DNA of 64,000 nt from Phytopseudomonas straminea (GCF_900112645.1 NZ_FOMO01000002.1:553593-617592); one strand, 5' to 3'; positions 24,294-33,177 are shown, numbered from the stretch's first letter. Notes: generated from the letters alone by a model not told the origin. A program made the numbers and translations.

Positions 24294-24299
24294 GATGAC

Positions 24300-24328
24300 A
24301 GAGCCCGCCGATTGGCGGGCTCTTTGTT
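24300..24328 (+). terminator. Intrinsic terminator of sugE
   Basis: Stem AGAGCCCGCC, loop GATT, GGCGGGCTCT (24300-24323), followed by TTGTTC, starts six bases after the sugE stop. Confidence 0.85.
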
Positions 24329-24346
24329 CAGGTAGCTGGAATCAAC

Positions 24347-24415
24347 CTTGGGTATCGCTTCGCTCAACCCAGGCTACCCATCCCGTAGCCCTGGTCGAGC
24401 GTAGCGACACCCGGG
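24347..24415. repeat. Inverted pair of TAGCCTGGG-type intergenic repeats
   Basis: Two 31-base units face each other: one on the minus strand (24377-24347) beginning GTAGCCTGGGTTGAGCGAAG, one on the plus strand (24385-24415) beginning GTAGCCCTGGTCGAGCGTAG. Both continue CGAYACCC. The same unit recurs at 31565-31595 and, degenerate, at 31778-31751. It lies between the sugE terminator and the end of the convergent acyltransferase gene. Looks like a BIME/REP-type mobile intergenic element. Confidence 0.7.
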
Positions 24416-24430
24416 TGCTGATCTTAAGCT

Positions 24431-26305
24431 CTAGCGATTATCCCCACGCAACGCCTTCACCTCGGCCTGCAGCACCTGCCGCGTCGCCACCGTTGCCTCG
24501 ATGGGCGCGCCCGCTACCAGGTCGATCCGCGACCAGAAGCGGCGGAACAGGCCCTTGCGCGGGTCACGGCTGAAGAAGCTGCCCCACAGCCCGCCCAGCG
24601 CCATGGGAATCACCGGCACCGGGTTGTCCTGCAGGATGCGCTCCACGCCCGCCTTGAACTCGTCGATCTCGCCGTCGGCGGTCAGCTTGCCCTCGGGAAA
24701 GATGCACACCAACTCGCCGTCGCGCAGGTATTCGCCGATGCGCTTGAATGCCGCATCGAACACCAGCAGGTCTTCGCTGCGCCCGGCGATCGGCACCGTA
24801 CCGGCGGTGCGGAAGATGAAGTTGAGCACCGGCAGGTTGTAGATCTTGTAGTACATGACGAAGCGCACCGGGCGACGCACCGCACCACCGATCAGCAGCG
24901 CATCGACGAACGACACGTGGTTGCACACCAGCACCGCCGGCCCCTCTTCCGGAATCGAGTCGAGGCCCTTGTGCGACACCCGGTACATGGAGTGGCCGAG
25001 CATCCAGATCAGGAAGCGCATGGTGAATTCGGGGACGATCTTGAAGATGTAACTGTTGACCGCCACGTTCATCAGCGAAATGACCAGGAACAGCTGGGGG
25101 ATCGACAGCCCGGCGACGCTCAGGAACAGGATCGAAACCACTGCCGAGACGACCATGAACGCCGCATTGAGAATGTTGTTGGCGGCGATCACCCGGGCCC
25201 GCTCGTTCTCGGCGGTGCGTGACTGGATCAACGCATACAGCGGCACGATGTAGAAGCCGCCGAACACGCCAATGCCGAGGATCGAGGCCATTACCCACCA
25301 GGCGTGGCCGAAGCCCAGCAGCGCCAGCCAGTCGTAGGGCTGCGCCGCCTCGGGAATGCCACCCGAGGCCGCCCAGAGCAGGATGCCGAACACCGTCAGG
25401 CCGATGGAACCGAACGGCACCAGGCCGATTTCCACCTTGCGCCCGCTCATGCGCTCGCAGAGCATCGATCCCAGGGCGATGCCCACCGAGAACACGGTGA
25501 GAATCAGGGTGACCACGCTCTCGTCACCGTGCAGCCACTCCTTGGAATAGGCCGGGATCTGCGTCAGGTACACCGCGCCGAGAAACCAGAACCACGAGTT
25601 GCCGACCAGCGAGCGCGACACCGCCTTGGGCTGCGTAAGGCCCATGCGCAGGGTCAGCCAGGTTTGCCGGAAAATGTTCCAGTCCAGCGCCAGATCCGGC
25701 AGCGCGGCACCGGCCCGCGGAATGCCGCGGGCCGACAGGTAGCCGAGCATCGCCACCAGCACCACCGAGACGGCGACGATCACGCTGTAGTGAACACTGG
25801 TGAGCATGATGCCGGCGCCGATGGTGCCCGCCAGAATCGCCAGAAAGGTGCCCATTTCCACCAGTGCGTTGCCGCCCACCAACTCCTCGGGCTTGAGCGC
25901 CTGGGGCAGGATCGAGTACTTCACCGGGCCGAACAGCGCCGATTGAATGCCCATGGTGAACAGCACCGCGAGCATCAGCGTCAGGTTGCCGAGCAGCACA
26001 CCGAGGGCGCCGACCAGCATGATGAAAATCTCGAAGAACTTCAGCCGACGGATCAGCAGGTCCTTGGCGAACTTCTCGCCGAACTGGCCGCCGAGGGCGG
26101 AAAACAGGAAGAACGGCAGGATGAACAGCATGGCCGCGACGTTGACCAGCAGGTCGCGATCCGCCTCCAGGCTGAGCTTGAAGAGAATCGCCAGGATCAA
26201 CGACTGCTTGAAGATGTTGTCGTTGAACGCGCCGAGCAGCTGCGTGACGAAGAACGGCAGGAAGCGCCGGCTTTTCAGCAGAGCGAATTGCGAGTGCTGA
26301 GTCAT
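24431..26305 (-). CDS. MFS lysophospholipid flippase/acyltransferase fusion
   Basis: 624 residues in two parts. Residues about 1-420 form a 12-helix MFS transporter resembling LplT (FFVTQLLGAFNDNIFKQSL at the N-terminus). Residues about 430-624 form a PlsC-type acyltransferase with the HX4D motif NHVSFVD (H463, D468) and FPEGKLTADGEI. LplT flips lysophosphatidylethanolamine inward and Aas re-acylates it; here both are in one chain, but the AMP-ligase domain of Aas is absent, so acyl-ACP or acyl-CoA must be supplied otherwise. The ATG at 26305 has AAAGG five bases upstream; a longer frame lacks such a site. Confidence 0.88.
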   Translation of the reverse strand: MTQHSQFALLKSRRFLPFFVTQLLGAFNDNIFKQSLILAILFKLSLEADRDLLVNVAAMLFILPFFLFSALGGQFGEKFAKDLLIRRLKFFEIFIMLVGALGVLLGNLTLMLAVLFTMGIQSALFGPVKYSILPQALKPEELVGGNALVEMGTFLAILAGTIGAGIMLTSVHYSVIVAVSVVLVAMLGYLSARGIPRAGAALPDLALDWNIFRQTWLTLRMGLTQPKAVSRSLVGNSWFWFLGAVYLTQIPAYSKEWLHGDESVVTLILTVFSVGIALGSMLCERMSGRKVEIGLVPFGSIGLTVFGILLWAASGGIPEAAQPYDWLALLGFGHAWWVMASILGIGVFGGFYIVPLYALIQSRTAENERARVIAANNILNAAFMVVSAVVSILFLSVAGLSIPQLFLVISLMNVAVNSYIFKIVPEFTMRFLIWMLGHSMYRVSHKGLDSIPEEGPAVLVCNHVSFVDALLIGGAVRRPVRFVMYYKIYNLPVLNFIFRTAGTVPIAGRSEDLLVFDAAFKRIGEYLRDGELVCIFPEGKLTADGEIDEFKAGVERILQDNPVPVIPMALGGLWGSFFSRDPRKGLFRRFWSRIDLVAGAPIEATVATRQVLQAEVKALRGDNR

Positions 26306-26401
26306 CGATACCTTTCCCTTTGCGGATTCGATGAGCATTGGACTGCAACGGCTCGGGCAAAGCCACAGCCGCGGGCATTTTTATCGACACGTCGCGCCTT
26401 T

Positions 26402-27292
26402 TCAGTTGAACAGCGGGTTGCCACGCAGGCGCGCCACGGCCAGGTCGACGAAGGCGCGCACCTTGGCCGGCGCCTGACGGCCCTCGGGGTACAGCACGTG
26501 GATCGGCAGCGGTGGCTCCTCGAAGCCTTCCAGCACGACCTGCAGCGCGCCCTCCTGCAGCGCCTGGCCGACCTGATAGTGCAGCACCCGGGTCAGCCCC
26601 CAGCCGGCCCTGGCGGTGGCGATCGCCGACTCGTTGGTGTTGCATTGCAGCACCGGGTCGACCAGCACTCGCTGGCCCTCGGAGAAGCGCCATTCCGGCG
26701 AAGCCCAGGCGCTCTGCGACACGGCGATGCGATGGTGTTTCAAGTCGGCGGGCGTGGTCGGTACGCCGTATTTCCCCAGGTAACACGGCGCCGCGCAGAT
26801 CACCCGGCGTACCGCGCCGACCTGGATGGCGGTAAAGCCCGAATCCGCCAGGTGTCCGATACGAACCGCCACGTCGATGCCCTCGTCGAGGATATTCACC
26901 GGCCGGTCGACGAAAAAGGTGCGCGCGTGCATGCCTGGGTAGGCATCCAGGTAATCGAGCACCAGGGGCAGCACGTGCAGGTGGCCGAACATCGACGCAG
27001 CGGTCACCGCCAGGGTGCCGGACGGTTCGGCGTAATGCCCGGCTGCGGCCAGTTCCGCCTCGGCGATATCGGCGAGAATGCGCCGACAATCCTGCAGGTA
27101 GCGGCTGCCGGCATCGGTGGTCTTCACCGAACGCGTGGTGCGCACCAGCAGCCGCGCGCCGATCAGGTCCTCGAGGCCGGCGACGATGCGCGTCACCGCC
27201 GGCGCGCTCATGTGCATCTGCCGCGCGGTACTGGCGAAGCTGCCCGTCTCCGCGACCTTCACGAATACCCGCATCGCCTGCCAACGATCCAT
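26402..27292 (-). CDS. LysR-family transcriptional regulator
   Basis: 296 residues. The N-terminal winged helix-turn-helix (MRVFVKVAETGSFASTARQM, SAPAVTRIVAGLEDLIG) is followed by a type 2 periplasmic-binding-like effector domain (about 90-290). It is of the subgroup with a TTRSVKTTDAG linker common near oxidoreductase genes. The ATG at 27292 has GGAG seven bases upstream. It lies downstream of the oxidoreductase/GST pair on the same strand with 274 bases between, so it may control that pair; this is inference. Confidence 0.9.
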   Translation of the reverse strand: MDRWQAMRVFVKVAETGSFASTARQMHMSAPAVTRIVAGLEDLIGARLLVRTTRSVKTTDAGSRYLQDCRRILADIAEAELAAAGHYAEPSGTLAVTAASMFGHLHVLPLVLDYLDAYPGMHARTFFVDRPVNILDEGIDVAVRIGHLADSGFTAIQVGAVRRVICAAPCYLGKYGVPTTPADLKHHRIAVSQSAWASPEWRFSEGQRVLVDPVLQCNTNESAIATARAGWGLTRVLHYQVGQALQEGALQVVLEGFEEPPLPIHVLYPEGRQAPAKVRAFVDLAVARLRGNPLFN

Positions 27293-27451
27293 CCACCCGC
27301 TCCTCTGCTTTAGGCGTTGGCTGCGCTGGTGGCGCAGCCCAGCGAGTATGCCGTATCCGCGCGTCCTGAGCGGCAATGCGGTTCAGGCTGCATGGTCGAG
27401 CGCCCACGCAGGAACGCGGGGCGCCATCACCCTACCGGCCATCCACGATCT

Positions 27452-27480
27452 CGTAGGAAAGGCTTCAGCCTCGAGCTCTT
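27452..27480 (+). repeat. Single degenerate REP-like element
   Basis: CGTAGGAAAGGCTTCAGCCT, then CGAG, resembles the Pseudomonas REP unit beginning TGTAGGAGCGGCTTCAGCC. It has a small AGGCT/AGCCT stem. It lies in the 274-base gap between the LysR gene and the fusion oxidoreductase; the rest of that gap shows nothing recognisable. Confidence 0.5.
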
Positions 27481-27566
27481 GCGCGTCCTGCCAGCCAAAA
27501 TCGAGCTTGAAGGCAGCTACGACAAAACTGCGCGCGCGGCTGCCCGAGGTTCGCTCTCTGCGCCGC

Positions 27567-29633
27567 TCAGAGCGCCAGCTCCAGGCGCTCGTCATCGGCG
27601 CCTTGCGGCTGCGCCGGCACTGCGCAGCAGATCAGCACTTCATCGTCGCCGTGGGGCGCGCTGGGTTCTTTCAGGTAGCTCACCGCGCCTTTCACCAAGC
27701 GCGTCTTGCAGGTGCCGCAAGAGCCCTCGCGGCAACTGAACTCCGGTTCCAGGCCTCTGGCCTCGGCCAGTTCCAGCAAGGTGCCGGAGCCCGGAGTCCA
27801 GCGCCCCTCCTTCAGCGACTCGGTAAACAGCACCGGCACCGCCTCGGTGGCCGGCGGAGCCGTCACGGCGGCCGCCGCCGGCTGATCGGGGCGACGCACC
27901 AGGGACGCCGGCCCGAAGCCTTCGGCATGGATGCGCCCATCAGCGATGTTGTAGCCGCGCAGGCCGTCGTACAGTCCCTGGGTGAAGGCCGGCGGCCCGC
28001 ACAGGTAGAAGGCGTAACCGTCGAAGGCCAGATAACGGGTCAGCAGCGCCATGTCGATGCGCCCAGCGGTGTCGTAATCGACACCCGGCTCGGCGCCACT
28101 GCTGTCGCTCAGCACCCGCACCAGCCTGACCGCGCCCTGGGCGGCGGCCACCAGGTCGCCGAGTTCGCGGTCGAAGGCGCGCTCGGCTTTCGAGCGCGCG
28201 GCGTAGAACAATGTGACCGGCCTGATCCGCTGCCGGCGCCAGCCTTCGTAGACCACATGGCGCAGCATCGCCAGCATCGGCGTGATGCCGATGCCACCGG
28301 CCAGCAGCACCAGCGGGCGCTCCTCCTGCGCATCGAGGGTGAATGCCCCGGCCGGTGCGCGGGCGTCGATCAGATCGCCCTCGCGCAACCCGTCATGGAT
28401 GAATTGCGACACCCGCCCCTCGCGCTTGACGCTGATCCGGTAGATGCCATCGGACGGCGCCACCGACAGGGTGTAGGTACGAATCAGCGGCTTCTCGCCC
28501 GCCGCCACTCGCAGCCGAATCGGCAGATGCTGGCCGGCCAGGTGCGGCAATACCCCGGCACCGTCGACCGGCTCCAGATGCAGGGAACGGATCGACCGAC
28601 TTTCCTGAACGATGCGCGCAATCCTCATTGGCCGCCACTGCGTGGCGTACTGAGCCGCGCGCAGCTGATCGGCGGCCTGTTGCCAGTTGCCGGTGAGCAG
28701 CGAGCTGTCCGCCCAGCCGTCCTCGCGCAGGGCCCAGCGCAGGGCCATGGCAGCCGGGCGTCGTACGATACGCCGGGGCCGGAAGGTCCACAGCCGCTCG
28801 GCGCCCCGAAAGGCGCCGATTTCCGGGGATTCGAAGATGACCTCGGCGTCACCGCTCAGTTGCAGCACGCCGCCCGTGGCGAAATCCACGAACAGCAGAC
28901 CGGCCTTGCCGTTGAGCACGATGTTGCCGAGGGTGGAAAAGAACAGGTTGCCGTTGAAGTCCGGGATGGTCAGGGTGCCGTCGGCATCGATGCGCACGAA
29001 GCCGGTGTTGCCGCCACGGTGCGAGACGTCCACCTGGCGCTGCCCGTCGACATCGGCATAGGTCGCCACGAAAAAGGTGTCGGCGCCTTCGATCACTGCC
29101 CGCGCCGCGGCATCCAGCGCCGGCAACTGCTCGACGGTAGCGGCGAACGGCGCCGCCGGATCACGGGCGAAGGTGAAATCGCGCTGCTGGATGTAGCGTG
29201 GGCAGTTGCCAAAACTCTGCTCGACCGCTACCCGCAGGCCCTTGCCACCCGCCACCACCACGCCGTTCATGCGGTTACGCCGTCGGCTGTGCAGTTCGAT
29301 GCCCAGGAGGCCCAGCGCAGCGCCCTCGCCCATGCCTTGGGCGACAGGGTCGTCGGCCTGGGGCCGGGCGGCAATGTCCAGCGTGGTGGGCGTCGGCGAG
29401 GCCATGAAACCGGCCTGGCCCTCGAGCAGGCCGGCCCAGGCATCGCCCTGCCCATCCACGCTGCCCAGCACGATGAACGGCAGCTGGGCGTAGAAATCCC
29501 GGTGCTGGTCGGGCATGAAGTCGCGCACCACGCGTTTGCCGACCGCATCCATTCGTTCGGCGACGCCGAGCTTTTCCTGAATGAATGTTTCACCCGAATG
29601 CCAGGGTGCGGGCGTTTTCGCGAGATCGGTCAT
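27567..29633 (-). CDS. PNPOx-like/ferredoxin-reductase/2Fe-2S ferredoxin fusion protein
   Basis: 688 residues in three parts. About 35-270 is an FMN-binding split-barrel of the pyridoxamine-phosphate-oxidase-like type (HRDFYAQLPFIVLGS, FNGNLFFSTLGNIVLNGKAGLLFVDF). About 335-575 is a ferredoxin-NADP reductase module (RTYTLS 385-390 for FAD, GGIGITPM 446-453 and CGPPAF for NAD(P)). About 600-688 is a plant-type 2Fe-2S ferredoxin (C634, C639, C642 and C669 or C670). It would move electrons from NAD(P)H through FAD and FeS to FMN. The ATG at 29633 has AGGAG seven bases upstream. Paired with a GST gene 32 bases upstream. Confidence 0.88.
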   Translation of the reverse strand: MTDLAKTPAPWHSGETFIQEKLGVAERMDAVGKRVVRDFMPDQHRDFYAQLPFIVLGSVDGQGDAWAGLLEGQAGFMASPTPTTLDIAARPQADDPVAQGMGEGAALGLLGIELHSRRRNRMNGVVVAGGKGLRVAVEQSFGNCPRYIQQRDFTFARDPAAPFAATVEQLPALDAAARAVIEGADTFFVATYADVDGQRQVDVSHRGGNTGFVRIDADGTLTIPDFNGNLFFSTLGNIVLNGKAGLLFVDFATGGVLQLSGDAEVIFESPEIGAFRGAERLWTFRPRRIVRRPAAMALRWALREDGWADSSLLTGNWQQAADQLRAAQYATQWRPMRIARIVQESRSIRSLHLEPVDGAGVLPHLAGQHLPIRLRVAAGEKPLIRTYTLSVAPSDGIYRISVKREGRVSQFIHDGLREGDLIDARAPAGAFTLDAQEERPLVLLAGGIGITPMLAMLRHVVYEGWRRQRIRPVTLFYAARSKAERAFDRELGDLVAAAQGAVRLVRVLSDSSGAEPGVDYDTAGRIDMALLTRYLAFDGYAFYLCGPPAFTQGLYDGLRGYNIADGRIHAEGFGPASLVRRPDQPAAAAVTAPPATEAVPVLFTESLKEGRWTPGSGTLLELAEARGLEPEFSCREGSCGTCKTRLVKGAVSYLKEPSAPHGDDEVLICCAVPAQPQGADDERLELAL

Positions 29634-29665
29634 GGCGGTTCTCCTGGAGGCGGTGGTGCGCAGGC

Positions 29666-30283
29666 TCAGGCGTTGGCGGTCAGCCCGGCAGGCGTCTGGG
29701 GAATGGCCACGAAGCCGGGCAGCGCCTCGATGCGCGCCAGGAAAGCCCGGACCTGCTTGTAGGCCGACAGGTCGACGTTGCCCTCCGGCGCCCGCGCCAG
29801 GTAGCTGTACAGCGCCACGTCGGCGATGGTCGGGTGGTCGGCGGCCAGCCACTGGCGATCGCTCAGGTGGCGCTCCAGGCGGGCGAGCAGTACGTGGGCA
29901 CGGGCGATCACTTCTTCGGCATTGAAGTCGGCACCGAACACCGTGATCAGGCGCGCCGCGCAAGGGCCGTAAGCCAGTTCGCCGGCGGCCACGGACAGCC
30001 AGCGCTGCACCGCCGCCGCACCAGCGGGGTCTTCCGGCAGCCAGTCGGTGCGCCCGGTCTTCTTGGCCAGGTAAACGAGGATGGCGTTGGAGTCGGCGAC
30101 CACCACGCCGTCGTCTTCCAGCACCGGCACCTGGCCGAAGGGGTTGAGCGCGAGAAATTCAGGCTGCTTGTTGGCACCGCCGGCCAGGTCGACCTCGACC
30201 AGCTCGGGCTTCAGGCCCAGCAACGAAGCGAACAGAACGGCGCGGTGGGCATGGCCGGACAGGGGGACGTGATGGATTTTCAT
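29666..30283 (-). CDS. Glutathione S-transferase
   Basis: 205 residues with the two GST domains: an N-terminal thioredoxin-like fold (1-80, with [27 protein letters not shown] containing the cis-Pro and glutathione gamma-Glu site) and a C-terminal helical domain (90-200, with [16 protein letters not shown]). AGGAG precedes the ATG. It is the first gene of a two-gene unit with the flavin/FeS fusion. Pairing with an oxidoreductase suggests detoxification of an electrophile, not proven. Confidence 0.92.
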   Translation of the reverse strand: MKIHHVPLSGHAHRAVLFASLLGLKPELVEVDLAGGANKQPEFLALNPFGQVPVLEDDGVVVADSNAILVYLAKKTGRTDWLPEDPAGAAAVQRWLSVAAGELAYGPCAARLITVFGADFNAEEVIARAHVLLARLERHLSDRQWLAADHPTIADVALYSYLARAPEGNVDLSAYKQVRAFLARIEALPGFVAIPQTPAGLTANA

Positions 30284-30417
30284 GGGTCGGCTCCTGGTTG
30301 ACGGTGGGCCGGGAGAAGTCCCGAGCCGTGCAACCAGCTTGCGACCGCAGCGCGTTTTGAGGAATACGCGTTGTCGGCATTACTTTATTGCGATAAATGG
30401 AACAATCCGATTACGCG

Positions 30418-30747
30418 TCAGATCGGCAATTGCCCCAGCGCCCAGCGCAACCCGAAGAAGATCAGCAATCCGCCGCCGATGGTCGCCAGTAGATGGCGCG
30501 TCACCACGGCGATGACGATGGTTGCCAGACCCGCCAGCAGATAGGCGTTGTCCCAGCTCAGTGCCCAGTTGCGCCCGTCCGGCAGGAGCATGGCTGGCAC
30601 CACGATGGCGGTCAGCACCGCGGTCGGCACGTAATGCAGGGCCTGGCGCACCGCCTGGGGAAAGCGCAGGTTGGGAAAGGCGAACAGGCTGTAGCGCGTG
30701 GCGAAGGTGATCGCCAGCATGCCGAGGATCAGGATCCAGTTTTCCAT
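30418..30747 (-). CDS. azlD: AzlD-type branched-chain amino acid exporter subunit
   Basis: 109 residues, about four transmembrane helices, beginning MENWILILGMLAITFATRYS with the AzlD motif and ending in a membrane helix. AzlC and AzlD together form exporters of branched-chain amino acids or analogues. The ATG at 30747 overlaps the azlC stop by one base (TGATG) and has AGGAG eight bases upstream within azlC. Confidence 0.9.
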   Translation of the reverse strand: MENWILILGMLAITFATRYSLFAFPNLRFPQAVRQALHYVPTAVLTAIVVPAMLLPDGRNWALSWDNAYLLAGLATIVIAVVTRHLLATIGGGLLIFFGLRWALGQLPI

Positions 30748-31457
30748 CAGCAGAGCTCCTCCTGCAGGGGCGCCTGGACGCGTTCGAGCAACACGCCGAT
30801 CACGATGCCGGCAAAGGCGGCAGCCATCAGCCCGAGTTTGTACGGCAGGTCGTGAAAGATCAGCGCGACCACCGCCGCCACCAGGGCGGCAGCCACCTGG
30901 GGGCGATTGCGCAGCATCGGCACGACGATGCCGACGAAGGTGGCGATCATCGCGAAATCCAGCCCCCAGGCGGCGAGGTTCGGTACCGCCTGGCCGAACA
31001 GCAGGCCAATCAGCGTGCAGCCGATCCAGTTGCCGTACATGGCAAGGCCCGCGCCAAGAAAGTACCAGTGCTTGTTTGGCGAATCGTCGCGCTGGGCGTA
31101 GCGCTGCTGCACCACGGCAAAGGCCTCGTCGGTCAGCCAGAACGCCAGCGGGATACGCCAGCGCTTGGGCAGGTGGCGCACGAACGGCTGCAGGGTGGCG
31201 CTGTACAGCGCATGGCGCAGATTGACCACCAGGGTGGTCAGCCACAGCACCGCCAGGGTGGCGCCGCCGGTGAGCAGGCTGACGGCGATGAACTGCGCGG
31301 AGCCGGCGAACACCAGCACCGACATGCCGATGGTCTGCCAGGCGTCGAGCCCGGCGGCACCGGCCAGGCTGCCATAGATGATGCCAAACGGCATGGCGCC
31401 GAGCAGCATCGGCAGCATGTCGCGCAGGCCCTGGAAGAATTCTTGGTATCGGGACAT
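30747..31457 (-). CDS. azlC: AzlC-type branched-chain amino acid exporter subunit
   Basis: 236 residues with about six to seven transmembrane helices. It shows the AzlC family pattern: FFQGLRDMLPMLLGAMPFGIIYG at the N-terminus, QFIAVSLL, NLRHALYSATLQPF and FWLTDEAFAV. It precedes azlD with a one-base overlap, and an AraC regulator gene lies upstream on the same strand across a repeat-filled 316-base gap. Export of branched-chain amino acids is known for B. subtilis and other AzlCD pairs; the substrate here is not determined. Confidence 0.92.
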   Translation of the reverse strand: MSRYQEFFQGLRDMLPMLLGAMPFGIIYGSLAGAAGLDAWQTIGMSVLVFAGSAQFIAVSLLTGGATLAVLWLTTLVVNLRHALYSATLQPFVRHLPKRWRIPLAFWLTDEAFAVVQQRYAQRDDSPNKHWYFLGAGLAMYGNWIGCTLIGLLFGQAVPNLAAWGLDFAMIATFVGIVVPMLRNRPQVAAALVAAVVALIFHDLPYKLGLMAAAFAGIVIGVLLERVQAPLQEELC

Positions 31458-31564
31458 CGGCTTATCGCCTGGCTGAAAAGATCGCCTGCGGGCGACCAGA
31501 AGCGCATCAGGCTAGCCCAGCCTGCTCTGGCTGTCTTGAACGATCTTGCGCAGTCGTACAGCAG

Positions 31565-31778
31565 GTAGCCTGGGTTGAGCGCAGCGATACCCAGGATGTG
31601 GCAACCAGCAACCTGCTCTCTCCCAATCAGTGTCGATAGGCAAAAACAGCTTCAGCGTAGTACCTGTGGGAGCGCGCCATGCGCGCGAAAAATCGCGGGC
31701 ATGGACTAGGCGTCCCCGCCCGATCCCACAGGTGTAATTCGCAGGGAAAGCTGCGGCTGCGCTCAACCGCAGGCTAGG
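31565..31778. repeat. Nested repeat: REP pair inside an inverted TAGCCTGGG-type pair
   Basis: The outer units are GTAGCCTGGGTTGAGCGCAG and onward at 31565-31595 (plus) and a shorter minus-strand copy at 31778-31751 (CCTAGCCTGCGGTTGAGCGC and onward). Between them lies an inverted REP pair: ACCTGTGGGAGCGCGCCATG and onward at 31662-31688, and minus-strand ACCTGTGGGATCGGGCGGGG at 31732-31713. The minus-strand outer unit includes the stop codon (31774-31776) of the AraC gene. It fills most of the 316-base azlC/AraC gap. Confidence 0.75.
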
Positions 31779-32604
31779 GGCTGCGATGGCAAGCCTTGCG
31801 GTATTCACCGGGCCCCACGCCATACACCTGCTTGAACTGTCGCGTCAGGTGGCTTTGGTCGGCGAAGCCCAGTTGCAGCGCCACGCTCAGCGGTGCACAG
31901 CCGTCACGCAGCAACGCCCGCGCCTGCTCCAACCGGCGTTGCTGCAGCCAGGCATGGGGCGGCAGGCCGGTGGCGCGGCGAAACACCCGGGCGAAATGGA
32001 ACGGCGAGAGGTTCACCGCGGCCGCCAGTTCCTCCAGCGATGGCGGCTCGCCCAGGCGCGCGGCCAGCAGCTCCTTGGCCAGGCTCACCGCCCGCGGTTC
32101 CAGGCCGGCGACGGCCGCCTGCCTGACCCCGGCATGACGCTGGAACAGCATCAGCAGCGTCTCGCGCCATGCCGTCTGCTGGTGCAGCACATTGGCATCG
32201 CTGTCGAGCAGGCGGTGCAACTGACCGAAGGCCCGATGCAGTTCGACGTCCTGCAGCACGCTGGCGGCGAACGACGGCAGGCCGCGGTGCGCCAGGCCCA
32301 GTTCGTCGAGCACGCCATTGACCTGGGCCGGCGCCGGGTAGAAGGCGCGGTACAACCAACCCTGCTCATGGGCCGACGAGCCGGTGTGCACTTCATCCGG
32401 GTTGATCAGCACCATGCTGCCGACCGGCGCCAGGTGATCGGCACCGCGGTGGCGAAAGCGCTGGGCGCCGTGCTCGATCACGGTGAACACGAAACCTTCA
32501 TGCACGTGCGGGGTGAAGCGCTGCTTGATGTAGCGCGCCTGCAGCAGCTCCACGCCGGCCAGCGCGGGGCTTTCCCAGAAGCGGATGCGTTCGCCGGAGG
32601 GCAT
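31774..32604 (-). CDS. AraC-family regulator with N-terminal sensor domain
   Basis: 276 residues. The N-terminal 1-160 part is a cupin-like AraC_binding domain (RFTPHVHEGFVFTVIEHGAQRF). The C-terminal 175-270 part holds two helix-turn-helix motifs (SLEELAAAVNLSPFHFARVF and LSVALQLGFADQSHLTRQFK). It lies upstream of azlCD on the same strand, the usual arrangement for regulators of amino acid exporters. The stop codon lies inside a repeat unit, so the last residues (KACHRSP) may have been shaped by it. It starts three bases after the GNAT stop. Confidence 0.9.
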   Translation of the reverse strand: MPSGERIRFWESPALAGVELLQARYIKQRFTPHVHEGFVFTVIEHGAQRFRHRGADHLAPVGSMVLINPDEVHTGSSAHEQGWLYRAFYPAPAQVNGVLDELGLAHRGLPSFAASVLQDVELHRAFGQLHRLLDSDANVLHQQTAWRETLLMLFQRHAGVRQAAVAGLEPRAVSLAKELLAARLGEPPSLEELAAAVNLSPFHFARVFRRATGLPPHAWLQQRRLEQARALLRDGCAPLSVALQLGFADQSHLTRQFKQVYGVGPGEYRKACHRSP

Positions 32605-32607
32605 GGC

Positions 32608-33177
32608 TCACACGCCGAAGCGTGCCTCCAGCCCGGCCTTGACCACCGGCCATTCCTGATCGGTGATGCTGTACAGCACGGTGTCGTCGAGGCGCCCGTC
32701 GGCCAGGCGGCGATGATTGCGCAGCAGGCCCTCGCGAACCGCGCCGAGCTTTTCGATGGCGCGCTGGGAGCGCTGGTTGCTGGCGGCGGTTTTCAGCTGC
32801 ACACGCACCATCTGCCAGCTCTCGAAGGCGTGGCGCAGCATCAGGTACTTGATCATGTTGTTCAGGCCGGTGCCGTGCTGGGCGGAGTCCAGCCAGGTCC
32901 AGCCGATTTCCACCGCCGGCAGGGTCGGCATGAAGTCGGCGAAGCGCGTGGTGCCGACGATCTGGTCGGCGAGGCGAATCACGAAGGGCAAGGCGCGCTC
33001 TTCGCGCTGCTCCTGCAGGGCCAGGCGGTACCAGTCCAGACGCTGGGTGCCGCTCATGTAGAGCAGCTCATCACGGTTGGCTTCGGCCAGGCTGACCAGC
33101 GCCGGAATATCGCCATCGAGCAACGGTTCGATGCGCAGGGCACCGCGCTGCAGGGTGATCAATTGCGGCTTGAACAT
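32608..33177 (-). CDS. GNAT-family N-acetyltransferase
   Basis: 189 residues of the RimJ/RimL-like GNAT type: EIGWTWLDSAQHGTGLNNMIKYLML carries the acetyl-CoA pyrophosphate-binding region, and VQLKTAASNQRSQRAIEKLGAVREG is the motif B region of this subgroup. GGAG lies seven bases before the ATG. It is divergent from the hybrid kinase gene, the same pairing as PA3270/PA3271 as I recall, and three bases upstream of the AraC gene. The target is unknown (protein N-terminus or small molecule). Confidence 0.9.
   Translation of the reverse strand: MFKPQLITLQRGALRIEPLLDGDIPALVSLAEANRDELLYMSGTQRLDWYRLALQEQREERALPFVIRLADQIVGTTRFADFMPTLPAVEIGWTWLDSAQHGTGLNNMIKYLMLRHAFESWQMVRVQLKTAASNQRSQRAIEKLGAVREGLLRNHRRLADGRLDDTVLYSITDQEWPVVKAGLEARFGV

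Noticed and set aside
27117..29762. An 881-residue plus-strand frame opposite the LysR start and the fusion oxidoreductase
   Set aside because: Antisense shadow; the minus strand has clear FAD, NAD and 2Fe-2S motifs.
31662..31732. Intrinsic terminator for azlC or AraC
   Set aside because: The facing arms match the Pseudomonas REP sequence on both sides and no T tract follows; REP doublet is the better reading.
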